Shown: positions 57,960 through 64,000 of the stretch, one piece after another
Position numbering within the stretch: position 1 is the stretch's first letter
How the letters are laid out: each line of letters opens with the position of its first letter
NCBI RefSeq assembly: GCF_014529535.1
Contig: NW_023503442.1
Location: 434,001 to 498,000 of the forward strand
DNA from: Bradysia coprophila
Taxonomy: Eukaryota; Arthropoda; Insecta; Diptera; Sciaridae
DNA: 64,000 bases
Direction of reading: 5' to 3'
Notes under the pieces: model-generated
The model's database searches: none
The model's input: only the letters and a program-made list of their open reading frames with translations
Told to the model about the DNA's origin: nothing
Translations under genes and position numbers: made by a program

Positions 57960-58525
57960 ATTGATATGATAATTCCGACTGGTTTCGTATGCTAATGATG
58001 ATAAGTTTTTTTAGACAACCACACTTCATGTCTGACAAAAACAACGCACTTCAAGTATGAGTGGTACTCTAAATAGGGTACTGAAACTGAACAATGTATT
58101 ATACAACTGTAAAACACTGTAAAAACCAATTTCATACAAACTGGCACTCTATTTGGCAGCTGTAGACTATGACCACTTTTGCTTGAAGTGCCCTGACAAA
58201 GCCAAAAAAAATATAATTTTTTCTTAATAGTATTCATTTGAAAACCATCAAATTTCTTCGGTGAATGAACTTATAATCTCGGTTCCATTTGCATAAAATA
58301 CAGGCGACGAATACGATTTTTTCTACCTTCACTTCCACTCTTCTTTTTCTATAAAACATAAGCTAACGCCGACCCGTACGCGCTGGTGGAAAAAGTGCGG
58401 GATCACAGGAGTGATACTTCCGGGAAGCCCTCACTGTTGTCGACGTATTTGATGTTATACTCAAAACTTAGAAATATTTACTTACAAAAAGAAAATTGTA
58501 CGCTTTTTTTGCTTCCGGGGAATTT
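57960..58525. other. Unassigned stretch with a family B remnant
   Basis: Contains 'aagctaacgccgacccgtacg' at 58360-58381, a family B end without a partner. Otherwise no gene seen. Confidence 0.4.
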
Positions 58526-58528
58526 TTA

Positions 58529-58648
58529 GCCCCGTACGAAGTACTGGGGGCTTATAAGATTAATATGCCGTTTGTAACATGTTGAATTGGAAGCCGACGG
58601 TAAGGGCAAAGCATTTGTCTATGTTCATAGATAACGAATCCGCAATAA
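58529..58648 (+). repeat. Family A left end, truncated by another family A copy
   Basis: AGCCCCGTACGAAGTACTGG through 'gaatccgcaataaaa', then immediately 'caaggcatcagaacag', the reversed right end of another copy. Confidence 0.8.
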
Positions 58649-60505
58649 AACAAGGCATCAGAACAGTCGGAGCGTTTGCTGCGACTTAGCCCCGTACAAC
58701 CCGTAATCCTATTTCGTCCGCAACCATAATACGTCCGTAGCCCTAATAAGCCCGGAACCCTAATACGTCTACAACCCTCTAATGCGTCTGTTACCAAAAT
58801 GCAAGTCAAGTTGGGCATGGTCAAATTTACTGAAATTGTTCATTTTTAAAATTGCGCATAGCGCAATTACGAAAGCCCGTACGAAGTAGTAGGCGTACCA
58901 GTCCTCGGACGCGCCCTAATGCTCGGACACTTTGACATTAAAAGTAAATTAATTAACTTCTTGCTCGAAAATATTGTGGATGACTATCCTTCAGTTGTAA
59001 TTTGTAGTTTTCACTATCGATTGATCGTAAAATTAGATTCACTAAGAATACTGTGTAATTTTAATCATTGAAACAGTGGCACTACGTACAAAAAAGTGTA
59101 ATTTTCTACCTGAAAAATAGTTTGTGAGGTGATCAAAACAATTCTTTTTTCTAGTTGAAAATTACTTATATTGCACAGTGTTATTGTTTTTGAGATTAAT
59201 TAATGTTCAGTTTAATATTATTTTCACTCAAACACGATTAAAAACAATTATTTCTACGATTTTTTGGGTGTCCGGTTGATACAAACAGGATATTTGGTTT
59301 TGATTCAGTAGTCGGACTATATGGAAAACATATGAAGTGTCAAATTCAACATATGCCATGTTAAATACACCGAAAATGGTACCAAAATAGTGTGACTCAA
59401 AAATGCTTTGTAAATTGTAATTTAAATGGTTTTATCTATTCAATTTAGTGTTTTCACTTCATTTTTAGTGTATTTGAATGATTAACAATTGAATTTTCTT
59501 ATTTTATTGAAAAAAATCCGTGAACTTATTTAATTCAATTAGCGTCCGCGCATTGAAGAAGAGGTGTCCGAGCATCAGAGAAAAGTGTCCGACGATAGGA
59601 TTTTCATGTTCGGCCGAATGAAAGTGTTAATTAAAAATAATTCAGAAATAAATGATTTAATTAGTTTACATGAAACGAATCTTAATTAAATTTGTGTTTT
59701 GATGAAAATACAAACTATCCAAAATAAAAGCTTAATACTTAAACAAAGTCGAAAAAAAAGTTAATCGTCCGAGGATAGGTACGCCTACCCTACCTCTCAA
59801 ATAAAACCAACAATTTACGATATTATTTTAGAAACCCATTGGGTATTCAATTACCTCTCAAATGAAACAAAAACTAGCAAAATCGGTTGAGATTTACTCG
59901 ATTTATGTGCAAAGAGCACTTAGGGCCGAGTAAAGGCATTCAATTATCTCTCAAATGAAACAAAAACTAGCAAAATCGGATGAGATTTACTCGATTTATG
60001 TGCAAAAAACACTTAGAGCCGAGTAGCGGCCTTAGTCCAAGGACCCAAATTTAAAACTTTTTTCGCCATTATTCTATTCGGCATTCAATTATCTCTCAAA
60101 TGAAACAAAAACTAGCAAAATCGGATGAGATTTACTCGATTTATGTGCAAAAAGCACTTAGGGCCGAGTAGTGGCCTTAGTCCAAAGGCCCAAATTTGAA
60201 ACTTTTTTTGCCATAATTCTATTCAGCAGTCAATTATCTCTCAAATGAAACAAAAACTAGCAAAATCGGATGAGATTTATTCGATTTATGTGCAAAAAAT
60301 ACTTAGGGCCGAGTACTGGCCTTAGTCCAAGGGCCCAAATTTGAAACTTTTTTCGACACGTTCTTTTCGGTATTCAATTACCTTCCATAAAAAACTAAAT
60401 CTAACAAAACCGGATGAGATTTACTCGATTTATGTGCAAAAAACACTTAGGGCCGAGTAACGACCTTTGAGCCCACCCAACAAGCCCGCGTTGCATATTA
60501 CCCAA
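58649..60505 (-). mobile_element. Family A element, minus orientation, interrupted
   Basis: The right end (58649-58888) with iterons and the hairpin is split from its tandem-unit array (59793-60465) by the element at 58889-59790. The array ends at 'gagcccacccaacaagcccgcgttgc'. The left end is missing. Confidence 0.8.
58889..59790. mobile_element. TA-duplicating element nested in family A
   Basis: Inverted ends GTAGGCGTACC...TCCTCGGAC and GTCCGAGGATAGGTACGCCTAC, flanked by TA (58887-58888 and 59791-59792). The intact family A sequence 'cgtacgaagtacctctcaaat' at 60737 shows the empty site. Extra GTCCGA/TCGGAC motifs lie near both ends. About 900 bp, with no coding sequence. Confidence 0.82.
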
Positions 60506-60860
60506 AAACAAGGCATCAAAACAGTCGGAGCGTTTGCTGCGACTTAGTCCCGTACGACCCGTAATCCTATTTCGTCCGTAACCATAATACGTCCGTAGCC
60601 GTAACACGCCCGGAACCCTAATACGTCTACAACCCTCTAATGCGTCTGTTACCAAAATGCAAGTCAAGTTGAACATGGTCAAATTTACTGAAACTGTTGA
60701 TTTTTAAAATTGCGCATAGCGCAATTACGAAAGCCCGTACGAAGTACCTCTCAAATAAAACCAACAATTTACGACATTATTTTAGAAACCCAAAATTTTT
60801 TGCCAACTTTCCATTGGGTATTCAATTACCTCTCAAATGAAACAAAAACTAGCAAAATCG
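59938..60860 (-). repeat. Large palindrome, left arm
   Basis: Near-identical reverse complement of 62208-63130 (paired positions add to 123068). It includes a family A right end and the junction 'gggtaatatgcaacgcgggc'. Only a few mismatches were seen, for example cgtacgggc against cgtactggc. Confidence 0.88.
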
Positions 60861-61200
60861 GTTGAGATTTACTCGATTTATGTGCAAAAAGCACTTAGGG
60901 CCGAGTAGCGGCCTTAGTGCAAGGGCCCAAATTTGAAACTTTTTTTTGCCATCATTCTATTCGGCATTCAATTATCTCTCAAATGAAACAAAAACTAGCA
61001 AAATCGGATGAGATTTACTCGATTTATGTGCAAAAAGCACTTAGGGCCGAGTAGCGGCCTCAGTGCAAGGACCCAAATTTGAAATTTTTTTCGCCATCAT
61101 TCTATTCGGCATTCAATTATCTCTCAAATGAAACAAAAACTAGCAAAATCGGATGAGATTTCCTCGATTTATGTGCAAAAAACACTTAGGGCCGAGTAGC
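60506..61200 (-). mobile_element. Family A element, minus orientation, three units
   Basis: Starts with the right-end extension 'aaaacaaggcatcaaaacag', iterons and hairpin, then about three ~145-bp units to the palindrome centre near 61200. Confidence 0.75.
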
Positions 61201-62565
61201 GAGTAAGTGTTTTTTGCACATAAATCGAGTAAATCTCATCCGATTTTGCTAGTTTTAGTTTTTTATGGAAGGTAATTGAATACCGAAAAGAACGTGACGA
61301 AAAAAGTTTCAAATTATGGCCCTTGGACTAAGGCCGGTACTCGGCCCTAAGTATTTTTTGCACATAAATCGAATAAATCTCAACCGATTTTGCTAGTTTT
61401 TGTTTCATTTGAGAGATAATTGAATGCCGAATAGAATGATGGCAAAAAAAGTTTCAAATTTGGGCCCTTACACTAAGGCCGCTACTCGGCCCTAAGTGTT
61501 TTTTGCTCTTAAATCGAGTAAATCTCATCCGATTTTGCTAGTTTTTGTTTCATTTGATAGATAATTGAATGCCGAATAGAATTATGGCAACAAAAGTTTC
61601 AAATTTGGGCCCTTGGACTAAGGCCGCTACTCGGTCCTAAGTGTTTTTTGCCCATGAAGGTAATTGAATACCGAAAAGAACGTGGCGAAAAAAGTTTCAA
61701 ATTTGGGCCCTTGGACTAAGGCCACTACTCGGCCCTAAGTATTTTTTGCACATAAATCGAATAAATCTCATCCGATTTTGCTAGTTTTTGTTTCATTTGA
61801 GAGATAATTGAATGCCGAATAGAATGATGGCAAAAAAAGTTTCAAATTTGGGCCCTTACACTAAGGCCGCTACTCGGCCCTAAGTGTTTTTTGCTCTTAA
61901 ATCGAGTAAATCTCATCCGATTTTGCTAGTTTTCGTTTCATTTGAGAGACAATTGAATGCCGAACAGAATTATGGCAAAAAAAGTTTCAAATTTGGGCCC
62001 TTGGACTAAGGCCGCTACTCGGCTCTAAGTGTTTTTTTTCATATAAATCGAGGAAATCTCATCCGATTTTGCTAGTTTTTGTTTCATTTGAGAGGTAATT
62101 GAATGCCGAATACAATGATGGCAAAAAAAGTTTCAAATTTGGGCCCTTGGACTAAGGCCGCTACTCGGCCTAAGTATTTTTTGCACATAAATCGAATAAA
62201 TCTCAACCGATTTTGCTAGTTTTTGTTTCATTTGAGAGGCAATTGAATAACTAATGGAAAGTTGGTAAAAAATTTTGGGTTTCTAAAATAATGTCGTAAA
62301 TTGTTGGTTTTATTTGAGAGGTACTTCGTACTGGCTTTCGTAATTGCGCTATGCGCAATTTTAAAAATCAACAGTTTCAGTAAATTTGACCATGTTCAAC
62401 TTGACTTGCATTTTGGTAACAGACGCATTAGAGGGTTGTAGACGTATTAGGGTTCCGGGCGTGTTACGGCTACGGACGTATTATGGTTACGGACGAAATA
62501 GGATTACGGGTCGTACGGGACTAAGTCGCAGCAAACGCTCCGACTGTTTTGATGCCTTGTTTTTG
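61201..62565 (+). mobile_element. Family A element, plus orientation, about seven units
   Basis: Mirrors 60506-61200 but with a longer array of ~145-bp units, including one shortened unit at 61640. Ends with hairpin, iterons and 'gatgccttgttttt' at 62565. Confidence 0.78.
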
Positions 62566-63130
62566 GGTAATATGCAACGCGGGCTTGTTGGGTGGGCTCA
62601 AAGGTCGTTACTCGGCCCTAAGTGTTTTTTGCACATAAATCGAGTAAATCTCATCCGGTTTTGTTAGATTTAGTTTTTTATGGAAGGTAATTGAATACCG
62701 AAAAGAACGTGTCGAAAAAAGTTTCAAATTTGGGCCCTTGGACTAAGGCCAGTACTCGGCCCTAAGTATTTTTTGCACATAAATCGAATAAATCTCATCC
62801 GATTTTGCTAGTTTTTGTTTCATTTGAGAGATAATTGACTGCTGAATAGAATTATGGCAAAAAAAGTTTCAAATTTGGGCCTTTGGACTAAGGCCACTAC
62901 TCGGCCCTAAGTGCTTTTTGCACATAAATCGAGTAAATCTCATCCGATTTTGCTAGTTTTTGTTTCATTTGAGAGATAATTGAATGCCGAATAGAATAAT
63001 GGCGAAAAAAGTTTTAAATTTGGGTCCTTGGACTAAGGCCGCTACTCGGCTCTAAGTGTTTTTTGCACATAAATCGAGTAAATCTCATCCGATTTTGCTA
63101 GTTTTTGTTTCATTTGAGAGATAATTGAAT
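62208..63130 (+). repeat. Large palindrome, right arm
   Basis: Partner of 59938-60860; see there. Confidence 0.88.
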
Positions 63131-64000
63131 GCCGAATAGAATGATGGCAAAAAAAAGTTTCAAATTTGGGCCCTTGCACTAAGGCCGCTACTCGGCCCTA
63201 AGTGCTTTTTGCACATAAATCGAGTAAATCTCATCCGATTTTGCTAGTTTTTGTTTCATTTGAGAGATAATTGAATGCCGAATAGAATGATGGCAAAAAA
63301 AAGTTTCAAATTTGGGCCCTTGCACTGAGGCCGCTACTCGGCCCTAAGTGCTTTTTGCACATAAATCGAGTAAATCTCATCCGATTTTGCTAGTTTTTGT
63401 TTCATTTGAGAGATAATTGAATGCCGAATAGAATGATGGCAAAAAAAAGTTTCAAATTTGGGCCCTTGCACTAAGGCCGCTACTCGGCCCTAAGTGCTTT
63501 TTGCACATAAATCGAGTAAATCTCAACCGATTTTGCTAGATTTAGTTTTTTATTGAAGGTAATTGAATACCGAAAAGAACGTGGCGAAAAAAGTTTCAAA
63601 TTTGGGCCCTTGGACTAAGGCCGCTACTCGGCCCTAAGTGCTTTTTGCACATAAATCGAGTAAATCTCAACCGATTTTGCTAGTTTTTGTTTCATTTGAG
63701 AGGTAATTGAATACCCAATGGAAAGTTGGCAAAAAATTTGGGGTTTCTAAAATAATGTCGTAAATTGTTGGTTTTATTTGAGAGGTACTTCGTACGGGCT
63801 TTCGTAATTGCGCTATGCGCAATTTTAAAAATGAACACTTTCAGTAAATTTGACCATGCCCAACTTGACTTGCATTTTGGTAACAGACGCATTAGAGGGT
63901 TGTAGATGTATTAGGGTTCCGGGCGTATGACGGCTACGGACGTATTATGGTTACGGACGAAATAGGATTACGGGTAGTACGGGGCTAAGTCGCAGCAAAC
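62566..64000 (+). mobile_element. Family A element running off the window
   Basis: Starts with the internal 'gtaatatgcaacgcgggcttgttggg' segment, then about eight ~145-bp units, the hairpin at 63810, and iterons. The last bases 'cggggctaagtcgcagcaaac' are the right TIR and part of its extension; the window ends there. Confidence 0.82.

Noticed and set aside
62386..62667. 93-codon frame identical to one at 60401-60682 and similar to frames at 52624, 53898 and 58552
   Set aside because: It covers the family A right-end iterons; identity comes from the palindrome, and the reading continues into unrelated repeat sequence. No coding signature.

Overview
This window looks like repeat-rich, AT-rich nuclear DNA from an insect, most likely a nematoceran dipteran (a fungus-gnat-like species is a guess). 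The reasons are introns of about 56-83 bp with GT-AG ends, dipteran-style secreted serine protease and LRR domains, and CR1/L2-, R1/LOA- and RTE-like LINEs, hAT and TA-target-site elements. I see no bacterial operons, rRNA or CRISPR array. Species assignment from sequence alone is not possible.

Four host-type loci stand out. (1) 6245-7437 (-): a four-exon secreted SMP-30/regucalcin-like protein that has lost most metal-binding residues and needs one GC-AG intron. (2) 37702-42330 (+): a small secreted six-cysteine peptide gene with a TATA box and two tandem, phase-compatible copies of the mature-peptide exon; transposons have separated the copies. (3) 54521-56450 (-): a chymotrypsin-like serine protease whose last exon joins in frame to a leucine-rich-repeat exon, predicting a 576-residue protease-LRR fusion. 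(4) 12731-17728 (+) and 22441-22806 (-): two broken copies of a BTB-BACK gene, both next to genes of a transposase-like family.

Layout. 0-5 kb: repeats, including an RTE LINE with an inverted 5' part, iteron elements, a TGATCA foldback element and a hairpin. 6-8 kb: the SMP-30-like gene. 8-12.5 kb: LINE and transposase-like pseudogenes. 12.6-27.3 kb: the most rearranged part, with the BTB gene cut by a 3.7-kb hAT-type insertion (8-bp target duplication), a hAT transposase pseudogene, a foldback element and an inverted duplication of about 1.7 kb, followed by a six-exon transposase-like gene and two of its fragments. 27.4-37.5 kb: LINE tails, minisatellites and dispersed repeats. 37.6-42.3 kb: the cysteine-rich peptide gene. 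42.8-50.1 kb: foldback and iteron elements and a long CR1-like LINE. 50.9-54.3 kb: two terminal-inverted-repeat elements of 'family A'. 54.5-56.5 kb: the protease-LRR gene. 56.7-64 kb: family B and A elements ending in a large palindrome of ~145-bp tandem repeats.

Two non-coding repeat families, here called A (termini AGCCCCGTAC...GTACGGGGCT plus a fixed right-end extension) and B (termini around GACCCGTACG), account for perhaps a quarter of the window. Family A can be delimited by empty sites inside this same window. The genes do not form a common pathway; what links them is repeated transposon insertion, inverted duplication and exon shuffling.
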